13,241 nucleotides of DNA from Neisseriaceae bacterium (lineage in GTDB: Bacteria; Pseudomonadota; Gammaproteobacteria; Burkholderiales; UBA11063), in assembly GCA_027371515.1 (NCBI GenBank), contig DAHXMX010000015.1, positions 1 through 13,241 of the forward strand. Direction: 5' to 3'. The position numbers and the translations under genes are program-made. Under the pieces are notes generated by a model. It worked only from the letters and a program-made list of their open reading frames with translations, was not told the DNA's origin and ran no database searches. Every line of letters begins with the position of its first letter. Position 1 is the first letter of the stretch. This document shows positions 1 through 6,401 of this stretch, piece after piece.

Positions 1-2
1 AG

Positions 3-176
3 GATAAATATTTAAGTTATAAATTAAGTAATGAAGAAAAAATAGAGTTATTACAAAAAGTAACTGAATCTGATGGTTTAGAAAGATTTTTACATACCAA
101 GTATGTGGGGCAAAAACGTTTTTCTTTAGAAGGTGGTGATGCGTTAATTCCAGCACTCTTTTACAATATTAACTAG
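3..176 (+). pseudogene. sucA: sucA remnant: 2-oxoglutarate dehydrogenase E1, truncated (5' end outside window)
   Basis: The open frame from base 3 to the TAG at 174-176 encodes 57 residues that match SucA from about residue 165 to 220 of the E. coli protein. The stretch includes GLERFLHTKYVGQKRF and then SLEGGDALIP, a highly conserved SucA segment (E. coli has GLERYLGAKFPGAKRF followed by SLEGGDALIP). Intact E1 proteins of roughly 930-950 residues continue into the GMAHRGRLN segment and the thiamine-diphosphate and transketolase-like domains. Here the match ends after ALIPAL, and five unrelated residues (FYNIN) lead to a stop. I read the other two frames through to base 293 and found no continuation, so a simple frameshift or nonsense mutation does not explain it. 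The product could not catalyse decarboxylation of 2-oxoglutarate. The fragment faces gltA, the reverse of the usual gltA-sucA orientation. The identification is strong; calling it a pseudogene depends on sequence left of the window. Confidence 0.85.
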
Positions 177-254
177 TTAATAAAGACCAATTAGCAATGT
201 TATCATAATTAGAACATTAATATTATAATTTTACACTTATTTAATTATTCATGA

Positions 255-287
255 TAAAAAATGGTAACAAAAAATTGCTACCATTTT
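255..287 (-). terminator. Intrinsic terminator of the sdh-gltA operon
   Basis: Bases 258-270 pair with 275-287 (13 positions, one mismatch) around an AAAA loop at 271-274. Read on the minus strand, the hairpin begins 7 bases after the gltA stop codon, and a run of six T (complement of 256-261) overlaps the end of the descending arm. This is the form of a rho-independent terminator. On the plus strand only a short T run follows, so it may also stop transcription from the sucA remnant, though less efficiently. Confidence 0.85.
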
Positions 288-293
288 AAATAA

Positions 294-1577
294 TTAACGT
301 TGCTCAATTGGTACATAATTACGTGCAACAGATCCAGTATATAACTGCCGTGGACGGCTAATTTTTATATCTGGTTCAGTAATCATTTCTTGCCATTGTG
401 CAAGCCAACCTACAGTTCTAGCAAGTGCAAATACAGCAGTAAACATAGAATCAGGTATACCAATTGCACGTAAAATAATACCTGAATAAAAATCTACATT
501 AGGATATAACTTATGACTAATAAAATAATCATCAGATAATGCAACTTGTTCTAGTTTCATTGCTAATTTAAATAATGGATCATCTTTTTTACCTAGTACT
601 TCTAATACTTCATAACAAGTTTTACGCATAATACTTGCTCGTGGGTCAGTATTTTTATAAACACGATGGCCAAAGCCCATTAAGCGATATTTTTTATCTT
701 TAACACCGGCAACATATTCATCAACTTTAGATTCATCACCAATTTCAGTTAACATTTTTAATACAGCTTCATTTGCTCCACCATGTGAAGGTCCCCAAAG
801 ACAAGCCACACCAGCAGCAACAGCGGAAAATGGATGTGTACCTGAACTTCCGGCTATTCTTACTGTTGATGTTGAAGCATTTTGCTCATGATCAGCATGT
901 AATAATAATATTCTATCAAAAGCTTTAGCAATAACCGGATTAACCACATAATCTTCACATGGAGTTGCAAACATCATATACAAAAAATTCTCGGCATAAT
1001 TTAATTTGTTTTGCGGGAACATAAAAGGTAATCCATATGTATATCTATAACACATAGCAGTTAAAGTAGGCATTTTTGCTATCAAACGTTGAATCGATAT
1101 TTTACGTATCTTTGGATCTTTAAAATAAAAAGAATCCGGATAAAAAGCAGCTAATGCTCCAACTACTCCAGTTACCATTGCCATTGGATGTGCATCACGT
1201 CTAAATCCTTTAAATAAACTATAGATTTGATCATTTAACATTGTATGTAATGTGATTTCGCGTTCAAAATCATCTTTTTCTTTCTGAGTTGGCAATTCAC
1301 CATTTAATAATAAATAAGCGCCTTCCAAATGTGTAGAATGTTCAGCCAATTGCTCAACTGGATATCCACGATAAAATAATTGCCCAGCATCGCCATCAAT
1401 AAAAGTGATTTTAGACTCACACGCTGCAGTAGATAAAAATGCTGGGTCATAACTCCAATAACCATATTTACCTAAATTACGCATATCAACCACGTTTTGT
1501 CCAAGAGTAGCATCAAAAACTGGCAGTTCAACTTTGCGACCATCACCAAAATCTATTATTACTTGTTTTTTAGACAT
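294..1577 (-). CDS. gltA: Citrate synthase (type II, hexameric Gram-negative form)
   Basis: Condenses acetyl-CoA and oxaloacetate to citrate in the cytoplasm, the entry step of the TCA cycle. The 427-residue product has the same length as E. coli GltA. The catalytic triad is intact: His265 (GPSHGGANE), His304 (GFGHRVYKNTDPRA) and Asp362 (YPNVDFYSGI). Cys207 in TPCEDY corresponds to the E. coli cysteine linked to NADH inhibition, and the N-terminal beta-rich domain typical of the hexameric, NADH-regulated type is present. Two ATGs are adjacent (1580 and 1577). The second is chosen because the AGGAG at 1584-1588 lies 6 bases from it but only 3 from the first. It is the last gene of the sdhCDAB-sdhE-gltA operon, starts 34 bases after sdhE and is followed by a strong terminator. 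Confidence 0.98.
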   Translation of the reverse strand: MSKKQVIIDFGDGRKVELPVFDATLGQNVVDMRNLGKYGYWSYDPAFLSTAACESKITFIDGDAGQLFYRGYPVEQLAEHSTHLEGAYLLLNGELPTQKEKDDFEREITLHTMLNDQIYSLFKGFRRDAHPMAMVTGVVGALAAFYPDSFYFKDPKIRKISIQRLIAKMPTLTAMCYRYTYGLPFMFPQNKLNYAENFLYMMFATPCEDYVVNPVIAKAFDRILLLHADHEQNASTSTVRIAGSSGTHPFSAVAAGVACLWGPSHGGANEAVLKMLTEIGDESKVDEYVAGVKDKKYRLMGFGHRVYKNTDPRASIMRKTCYEVLEVLGKKDDPLFKLAMKLEQVALSDDYFISHKLYPNVDFYSGIILRAIGIPDSMFTAVFALARTVGWLAQWQEMITEPDIKISRPRQLYTGSVARNYVPIEQR

Positions 1578-1583
1578 CATTAT

Positions 1584-1588
1584 CTCCT
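1584..1588 (-). promoter_or_regulatory. Ribosome binding site of gltA
   Basis: AGGAG on the minus strand, 3 bases from the ATG at 1580 and 6 bases from the ATG at 1577. The second distance is the normal one, so this site decides the start in favour of 1577 (N-terminus MSKKQ). Confidence 0.75.
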
Positions 1589-1611
1589 AATATTTTTTAA
1601 TTTTAAAAGTT

Positions 1612-1872
1612 TTAAATCACCATACATTGTCTTATCATATCAATAACACGCTGAGTGCATTGATCGCTAACTTTCTCTGCACCTTGAAATAAAGGCATCA
1701 ACTGCGCATCTTCAAGATTAACCAAAAAACTATAAGCTTTAAGCTCTTCTTCAGTTAAAAAATCTAAATTATTTTTTTCCAAAAACCGACTAAAGCATAT
1801 ATCGATTTCAAGCCATGCTCGGCGAGTTGACCGCCAAACTAATTTTTGTTTATCAATATAATCAAATGGCAC
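1612..1872 (-). CDS. sdhE: SdhE, FAD assembly factor for succinate dehydrogenase
   Basis: Small cytoplasmic protein (86 residues; family usually 80-95) that promotes covalent attachment of FAD to SdhA. The helical SdhE/YgfY pattern is clear: VWRSTRRAWLEID, then FSRFLEKN, FLTEEELKAYSFLVNLEDAQL, and a final amphipathic helix. The family's RGxxE signature reads RAWLE here (residues 18-22), with Ala for Gly. The start is taken as GTG at 1870-1872, which gives the normal family length and overlaps the end of sdhB by 11 bases, implying translational coupling. A TTG at 1902 would add ten residues not seen in the family, and no ATG is available in this frame before the conserved core. The position between sdhB and gltA is the betaproteobacterial arrangement and supports the function. 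The start is less certain than the gene. Confidence 0.9.
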   Translation of the reverse strand: MPFDYIDKQKLVWRSTRRAWLEIDICFSRFLEKNNLDFLTEEELKAYSFLVNLEDAQLMPLFQGAEKVSDQCTQRVIDMIRQCMVI

Positions 1873-2572
1873 GAGATAACATAACCTCTTTAATTTTACC
1901 AATTGCCTTCGTAGGATTCAAATGTTTTGGACACACATCTGCACAATTCATAATAGTATGACATCTAAATAATCTATATGGATCATTTAAATCATCTAAG
2001 CGCTCTTTAGTTATTTGATCACGAGTATCAGCAATAAATCGATAAGCATGCAGTAGTGCAGCTGGGCCAACAAATTTATCTGGATTCCACCAAAAAGATG
2101 GACAAGAAGTTGAACAACAAGCGCATAAAATACACTCAATAACCCCATTTAATTCATCACGATCTTTTGGTGATTGTAATCTTTCACGTTCAGGCATTGG
2201 TCTATCATCAACAACATATGGACGAATTGAATTATACTGATTAAAAAACTGTGTCATATCAACAATTAAATCACGAATAACTGGCAAGCCAGGTATTGGT
2301 CTCAATACAATTGGCTGCTTTAATGAATCAATATCAGTTAAACATGCCAATCCATTTCTACCATTAATATTAATAGCATCAGATCCACAAACACCTTCAC
2401 GACATGAGCGCCTAAAAGATAGTGAATCATCATAATAATCTTTGATTTTAACTAAAGCATTTAAGAGCTTCTTATCTAAATCATCTAACTCAACTTCAAT
2501 ATCTTGATAGTAAGGTTTTTTATCTACTTCAGGATTAAAACGATAAAGTGAGAATTTTACTTTTTTACTCAT
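1862..2572 (-). CDS. sdhB: Succinate dehydrogenase iron-sulfur subunit
   Basis: Carries electrons from the FAD of SdhA to the quinone site through three Fe-S clusters, on the cytoplasmic side of the membrane. The 236 residues match the family length. Ligands are all visible: [2Fe-2S] Cys57, Cys62, Asp65 and Cys77 in a CREGVCGSD...NGLAC segment (Asp in the third place as in E. coli); and Cys147, Cys150, Cys153, Cys157, Cys204, Cys210 and Cys214 in the ferredoxin-like half (CILCACCSTSCPSFWWNPDK and CHTIMNCADVCPKHLNP) for the [4Fe-4S] and [3Fe-4S] clusters. The SFWWN tryptophans near the quinone site and the histidine after Cys204 are present. It starts 13 bases after the sdhA stop and overlaps sdhE. 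An AAGGG about 10 bases upstream is a modest ribosome site. Confidence 0.98.
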   Translation of the reverse strand: MSKKVKFSLYRFNPEVDKKPYYQDIEVELDDLDKKLLNALVKIKDYYDDSLSFRRSCREGVCGSDAININGRNGLACLTDIDSLKQPIVLRPIPGLPVIRDLIVDMTQFFNQYNSIRPYVVDDRPMPERERLQSPKDRDELNGVIECILCACCSTSCPSFWWNPDKFVGPAALLHAYRFIADTRDQITKERLDDLNDPYRLFRCHTIMNCADVCPKHLNPTKAIGKIKEVMLSRAI

Positions 2573-2585
2573 AATTTAATAACCC

Positions 2586-4352
2586 TTAATATACACGCTT
2601 AGCAGGTTTAATATAATCAACAGTTAAAGGAGTGTTATGTACTTCTTTATATACCAACCCACGACCATCATTATAATATAATGTATGTTTCATAAATAAT
2701 TCATCATTGCGCTCTGGATAGTCTTCACGAGCTTGAGCGCCACGAGATTCTTTACGTGCTTCTGCGCAAATCATAGTTGCTACAGCAACTTCAATAGTAT
2801 TCATCAATTCTAGAGCCTCTACACGAGCGGTATTAAACACTTTAGATTTATCTTTAATAAACATATTTTGTGAACGTTTATAAACTTCTTTAATCTTCTT
2901 AATACCATCTTCTAATACAGATTGCGTTCTAAATACACCAGCATGTTGTTGCATAATTTTTTGCATTTCAGCACGAACATCAGCAACCGATTCACCTGAG
3001 GTTCTTGCGTTAAGTTTATTTAATCTCTCAACTGTAAAGTCACCTGCATTACTTGGCAACTCTTTATACTCATTACCGTGAGATTTTATATATTCAATCA
3101 TAGAATTACCAGCAGATTTACCAAATACCACTAAGTCTAACAATGAATTGGTTCCTAAACGATTAGCTCCATGTACTGATGCACAAGCACACTCACCGGC
3201 AGCATAAAAACCATTAACTACTGCCTCCATATCTTTGCCACGTGGTACTACTACCTCACCTTTATAATTAGTTGGGATACCACCCATCATGTAGTGACAA
3301 GTTGGAACAACTGGGATAGGCTCTTTAACAGGATCAATTCCTAAAAATTGAATTGATATTTCACGAATACCCGGTAAGCGTTGATCAATGACATCTTTAC
3401 CCAAATGATCTAATTTCAACATTACGTAGTCTTTATTTTTACCACAACCACGACCTTCATTTATCTCTACCTGCATCGCACGCGACACTACATCACGAGA
3501 TGCTAAATCCTTGGCAGTTGGTGCATAACGTTCCATAAAACGTTCGCCATTACAATTAAGCAAATAACCACCCTCACCGCGTACACCTTCAGTAATTAAA
3601 ACTCCAGCACCAGCTAAACCTGTTGGATGAAACTGCCAAAATTCCATATCTTCCACAGGCAAACCAGCACGTAAAGTAATACCAATACCATCACCAGTAT
3701 TAATAAACGCATTTGTTGATGATTGATAAATACGCCCTGCACCACCTGTAGCAAATAAAACCGCTTTAGCTTGGATGATATATACATCACCTGTTTCCAT
3801 TTCTAATGCTGTAATACCAACAACATCACCATTATCATTTCTAATTAAATCTAATGCCATCCATTCTACTAAAAAATGAGTATTAGCTTTTACATTTCTT
3901 TGATATAAAGCATGCAACATTGCATGTCCAGTTCTATCAGCAACTGCACAAGCACGACGAACTGGTTTCTTACCAAATTCTGCCATATGACCACCAAAAG
4001 GTCTTTGATATATTTTGCCATTTTCTAAACGATCAAAAGGCATACCAAAATGCTCTAACTCAACCACAGCATCAACAGCTTGACGACACATAAATTCAAT
4101 AGCGTCTTGATCGCCAAGCCAATCTGAACCTTTTACAGTATCATACATATGCCAATGCCAATTGTCTTCATCACTATTTCCTAAAGAAGCAGATATACCA
4201 CCTTGAGCCGCTGCAGTATGTGAACGAGTAGGAAATACTTTAGATAACACTACAGTTTTAATTCCAGCATCAGATAGTTGTAAAGCAGCACGTAATCCAG
4301 CACCACCACCACCAACTATTACAGCATCATATTTCATAATAGGTAACGTCAT
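2586..4352 (-). CDS. sdhA: Succinate dehydrogenase flavoprotein subunit
   Basis: Catalytic subunit oxidising succinate to fumarate. The chosen product of 588 residues has the same length as E. coli SdhA. Visible features: N-terminal dinucleotide-binding GGGGAG (residues 14-19); SHTAAAQGG with His45 for covalent FAD; FHPTGLAG (His242); LITEGVRGEGG (Thr254, Glu255); the catalytic arginine in ASRDVVSR (Arg286); CHYMMGGIPT (His353); and GANRLGTNSLLD. The ATG at 4352 is preferred over an in-frame one at 4379 because GGGAG lies 8 bases upstream and MTLPIMKYDAVIVGG aligns with the family start; the upstream one would add nine non-conserved residues and run into sdhD. It sits 17 bases after sdhD and should need SdhE for flavinylation. 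Confidence 0.98.
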   Translation of the reverse strand: MTLPIMKYDAVIVGGGGAGLRAALQLSDAGIKTVVLSKVFPTRSHTAAAQGGISASLGNSDEDNWHWHMYDTVKGSDWLGDQDAIEFMCRQAVDAVVELEHFGMPFDRLENGKIYQRPFGGHMAEFGKKPVRRACAVADRTGHAMLHALYQRNVKANTHFLVEWMALDLIRNDNGDVVGITALEMETGDVYIIQAKAVLFATGGAGRIYQSSTNAFINTGDGIGITLRAGLPVEDMEFWQFHPTGLAGAGVLITEGVRGEGGYLLNCNGERFMERYAPTAKDLASRDVVSRAMQVEINEGRGCGKNKDYVMLKLDHLGKDVIDQRLPGIREISIQFLGIDPVKEPIPVVPTCHYMMGGIPTNYKGEVVVPRGKDMEAVVNGFYAAGECACASVHGANRLGTNSLLDLVVFGKSAGNSMIEYIKSHGNEYKELPSNAGDFTVERLNKLNARTSGESVADVRAEMQKIMQQHAGVFRTQSVLEDGIKKIKEVYKRSQNMFIKDKSKVFNTARVEALELMNTIEVAVATMICAEARKESRGAQAREDYPERNDELFMKHTLYYNDGRGLVYKEVHNTPLTVDYIKPAKRVY

Positions 4353-4360
4353 ACTATTTA

Positions 4361-4365
4361 CTCCC
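4361..4365 (-). promoter_or_regulatory. Ribosome binding site of sdhA
   Basis: GGGAG (within AAAGGGAG) on the minus strand, 8 bases before the ATG at 4352. This supports that start over the in-frame ATG at 4379. Confidence 0.75.
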
Positions 4366-4369
4366 TTTC

Positions 4370-4723
4370 TTAAGCCCAAATAATTTTAATTGAGTAAATT
4401 AAATTTGCTAACAGCCATAAAATCGTTATTATATGCATAGTTAATTTTAAGCTATTACAAGTAATATAATCCATCCAAAGATCACGCATACCTACCCATG
4501 CATGATAAAATAATGCAACAAAAAACAACTGTACAAAAATTTTAACAAAACTACATTTAAATACTGCTTGCCATGATGCAATACTTGAATTAACGTTTGT
4601 TGCTAAATAAGCAACAAACAATAAAAAGACAACAATAACAACAAGCATAATGACAGCTGTAATTCTCTGACCTATCCATGAATTAAAGCCATAGCCTGCA
4701 CCAGTAATATTACGCCTTACCAT
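4370..4723 (-). CDS. sdhD: Succinate dehydrogenase membrane anchor subunit D
   Basis: Inner-membrane anchor that, with SdhC, holds heme b and forms the quinone site. The 117 residues contain three hydrophobic segments (about 19-42, 59-80 and 94-115), as expected. The second-helix motif YHAWVGMRDLWMDY contains His74, matching the axial heme ligand His71 of E. coli SdhD, and Asp85-Tyr86, matching the quinone-site Asp-Tyr pair. An AGGGG lies 7 bases before the ATG. The start overlaps the last 7 bases of sdhC, so the two membrane subunits are probably translationally coupled, which would favour equal amounts. Function is assigned from the motifs plus the operon. Confidence 0.95.
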   Translation of the reverse strand: MVRRNITGAGYGFNSWIGQRITAVIMLVVIVVFLLFVAYLATNVNSSIASWQAVFKCSFVKIFVQLFFVALFYHAWVGMRDLWMDYITCNSLKLTMHIITILWLLANLIYSIKIIWA

Positions 4724-5109
4724 ATTAAAACCCCTAAAATAGCTGTTAATATTAAGCTTAAAACAATGACAATACGTGCAGTAGTTTGTGCGGTTTTAAT
4801 TTCAATTCCTTTGTGTAAATCTAAAAGTAAAAACCTTACACCGGCACATATATGATATACAAATACCCAGATAAAAAATAAATATACCAACTTGATAATC
4901 GGATTAGATATTACACCATACAATGTATCATAAAAACTTTGACTCACTAATGACTTTTTCAACACATAAAGAAGAAAAGGTATTGTAAGCACCATCAAAA
5001 CCCCAGAAACACGATGAAGAATAGATACCTTGGCATTAACTGCCATTTTAGGCCCAAGAATCATCAAATTAAGAAATTTAGGTCTATCTTGCATAGTTTT
5101 ATTTTGCAT
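4717..5109 (-). CDS. sdhC: Succinate dehydrogenase cytochrome b556 subunit C
   Basis: Inner-membrane heme b and quinone-binding subunit, first gene of the operon. In the 130-residue product SILHRVSGV carries Ser29 and Arg33, which correspond to the quinone-site Ser27 and Arg31 of E. coli SdhC. YHICAGVRFLLLDLHKG carries His86, matching the axial heme ligand His84. Three hydrophobic segments lie at about 34-52, 70-95 and 110-130. The family usually has GIRH after the ligand; here it reads GVRF, so the second histidine is lost. Starts at 5133, 5109 and 5094 are all in frame. I chose 5109 (MQNKTMQDRPKF) because it matches the usual polar N-terminus before RPK and leaves a leader of about 40 bases after the predicted promoter; its GGGA ribosome site is weak, so the exact start is uncertain. 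Confidence 0.93.
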   Translation of the reverse strand: MQNKTMQDRPKFLNLMILGPKMAVNAKVSILHRVSGVLMVLTIPFLLYVLKKSLVSQSFYDTLYGVISNPIIKLVYLFFIWVFVYHICAGVRFLLLDLHKGIEIKTAQTTARIVIVLSLILTAILGVLIW

Positions 5110-5153
5110 AAAATCACATCCCAATAAAAACATATAAATAACACATCCTCGCC

Positions 5154-5164
5154 ATTATATCATA
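5154..5164 (-). promoter_or_regulatory. Extended -10 promoter of the sdhCDAB-sdhE-gltA operon
   Basis: On the minus strand this reads TATGATATAAT: a perfect TATAAT with the TGn extension. No good -35 is seen 16-18 bases upstream, which is acceptable for extended -10 promoters. Transcription should begin near 5147, ahead of sdhC. The same 11 bases occur facing the other way at 5214-5224. Confidence 0.65.
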
Positions 5165-5182
5165 ATTTAATTTACATACATA

Positions 5183-5209
5183 AATTAAGTTATATAGCGA
5201 AACTTAATT
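5183..5209. repeat. 9-bp inverted repeat between the divergent promoters (possible operator)
   Basis: AATTAAGTT at 5183-5191 is the exact reverse complement of AACTTAATT at 5201-5209, with a 9-base spacer. It lies between the two extended -10 elements and over the expected -35 position of the dapE promoter, where a dimeric regulator could act. It does not match an FNR or other operator that I recognise. The region is very A+T rich, so chance is possible. Confidence 0.4.
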
Positions 5210-5213
5210 ACGA

Positions 5214-5224
5214 TATGATATAAT
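5214..5224 (+). promoter_or_regulatory. Extended -10 promoter of dapE-pcnB-aatA
   Basis: TATGATATAAT on the plus strand: a perfect TATAAT (5219-5224) preceded by TGn. The -35 region (around 5195-5201) is poor. The expected start of transcription near 5231 gives dapE a leader of about 34 bases. Confidence 0.65.
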
Positions 5225-5264
5225 CAGTCAACTTATTTATTTTTATAGTTGTTTTGTTAATAAT

Positions 5265-6401
5265 ATGTTAAATCTTGAATTAGATACAATTGCCAAAGAG
5301 TTAGTTTCTTATCCATCAATTAGCCCTTATCAAAAAGGAGCTATAGATTATTTAATTCAGTTAATTACACCAATGGGATTTAAATGCGAAGTATTAAAAC
5401 GTAATAATACCACTAATTTAATTGCCACTTATGGTGATAAAGGTGAAATATTTGCTTTTGCAGGACATATTGATATTGTACCTCCTGGGGATGATAAATT
5501 ATGGCTGCATAATCCTTATGAACTAACTTTAGAACAAGATAAACTCTATGGACGTGGGATTGCTGATATGAAAGGCGCAGTAAGTGCATTTATTTACGCT
5601 GTTTATCAGTATCTACAAAACACCACACATAACAATGGTCAAATAATGTTACTAATTACATCAGATGAAGAATCTAGTGCAAAAGACGGAACCATTGTAA
5701 TGGTTGAGTATTTACAAAAACATAATATTCAAATTCAATATTGTTTAATTGGTGAACCAAGCTCGGTAAAGTATTTAGGTGACACTATCAAAATTGGACG
5801 ACGAGGATCATTAACTGGTGAACTTACCCTTAATGGCAAACAAGGCCATATAGCATACCCTGACTTATGTATTAATCCAATTAATAGTTTTGCTAATGCT
5901 TTTTGTGAATTGACTAATACTGTATGGGATAATGGTAATGAATATTTTCCGCCGACATCATTACAATTTGCTAATATTAATGCAGGTGTTGGAGTAACCA
6001 ATGTAATACCAAGCACTTTAACCTGCAATTTCAACTTTAGATACAATAATTTACAAAATTCAGACAAATTAATAACCCAAGTCGAAGCTATTTTAAACAA
6101 GCATAACTTAAATTATAATATAATATGGGCTGATTCAGCTAAACCGTTTTATTGTAAGGTTGGTAAATTAGCTACAATTGTTCAACAAGAAGTATATCAA
6201 CAAACAAATATAATTACATCCTTCAAAACAGATGGCGGTACTTCTGATGGTAGATTTTTATATAAAATATGTAATGAAATTCTTGAATTTGGATTACCAA
6301 ACTATTCAATACATCAAGTAAATGAACATATTGAATATGCCGACTTAAATAAATTAGCTAAGATATATGAACAAATTTTAAATAAGATTTTTAATGACTA
6401 A
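5265..6401 (+). CDS. dapE: Succinyl-diaminopimelate desuccinylase
   Basis: Dinuclear zinc M20-family hydrolase that converts N-succinyl-LL-2,6-diaminopimelate to LL-diaminopimelate and succinate, in the lysine and peptidoglycan precursor pathway. The 378 residues match the usual length of about 375. Metal and catalytic residues: His68 and Asp70 (GHIDIVPPGD), Asp101 (GRGIADMKG), the general base Glu135 with Glu136 (SDEESSAKDGT), Glu164 (IGEPSS) and His350 (NYSIHQVNE). The dimerisation lid follows GRRGSLTGEL with His195 (GHIAYP). SFKTDGGTSDGRF is typical of DapE rather than ArgE. The ATG at 5265 is the first after the predicted promoter and aligns with the family start, but no Shine-Dalgarno sequence is visible. 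Its last 8 bases overlap pcnB. Confidence 0.95.
   Translation: MLNLELDTIAKELVSYPSISPYQKGAIDYLIQLITPMGFKCEVLKRNNTTNLIATYGDKGEIFAFAGHIDIVPPGDDKLWLHNPYELTLEQDKLYGRGIADMKGAVSAFIYAVYQYLQNTTHNNGQIMLLITSDEESSAKDGTIVMVEYLQKHNIQIQYCLIGEPSSVKYLGDTIKIGRRGSLTGELTLNGKQGHIAYPDLCINPINSFANAFCELTNTVWDNGNEYFPPTSLQFANINAGVGVTNVIPSTLTCNFNFRYNNLQNSDKLITQVEAILNKHNLNYNIIWADSAKPFYCKVGKLATIVQQEVYQQTNIITSFKTDGGTSDGRFLYKICNEILEFGLPNYSIHQVNEHIEYADLNKLAKIYEQILNKIFND

Noticed and set aside
174..176. The sucA stop as a simple nonsense mutation or frameshift
   Set aside because: The residues before the stop already differ from SucA, and none of the three frames to base 293 continues the family sequence, so DNA beyond the break is unrelated.
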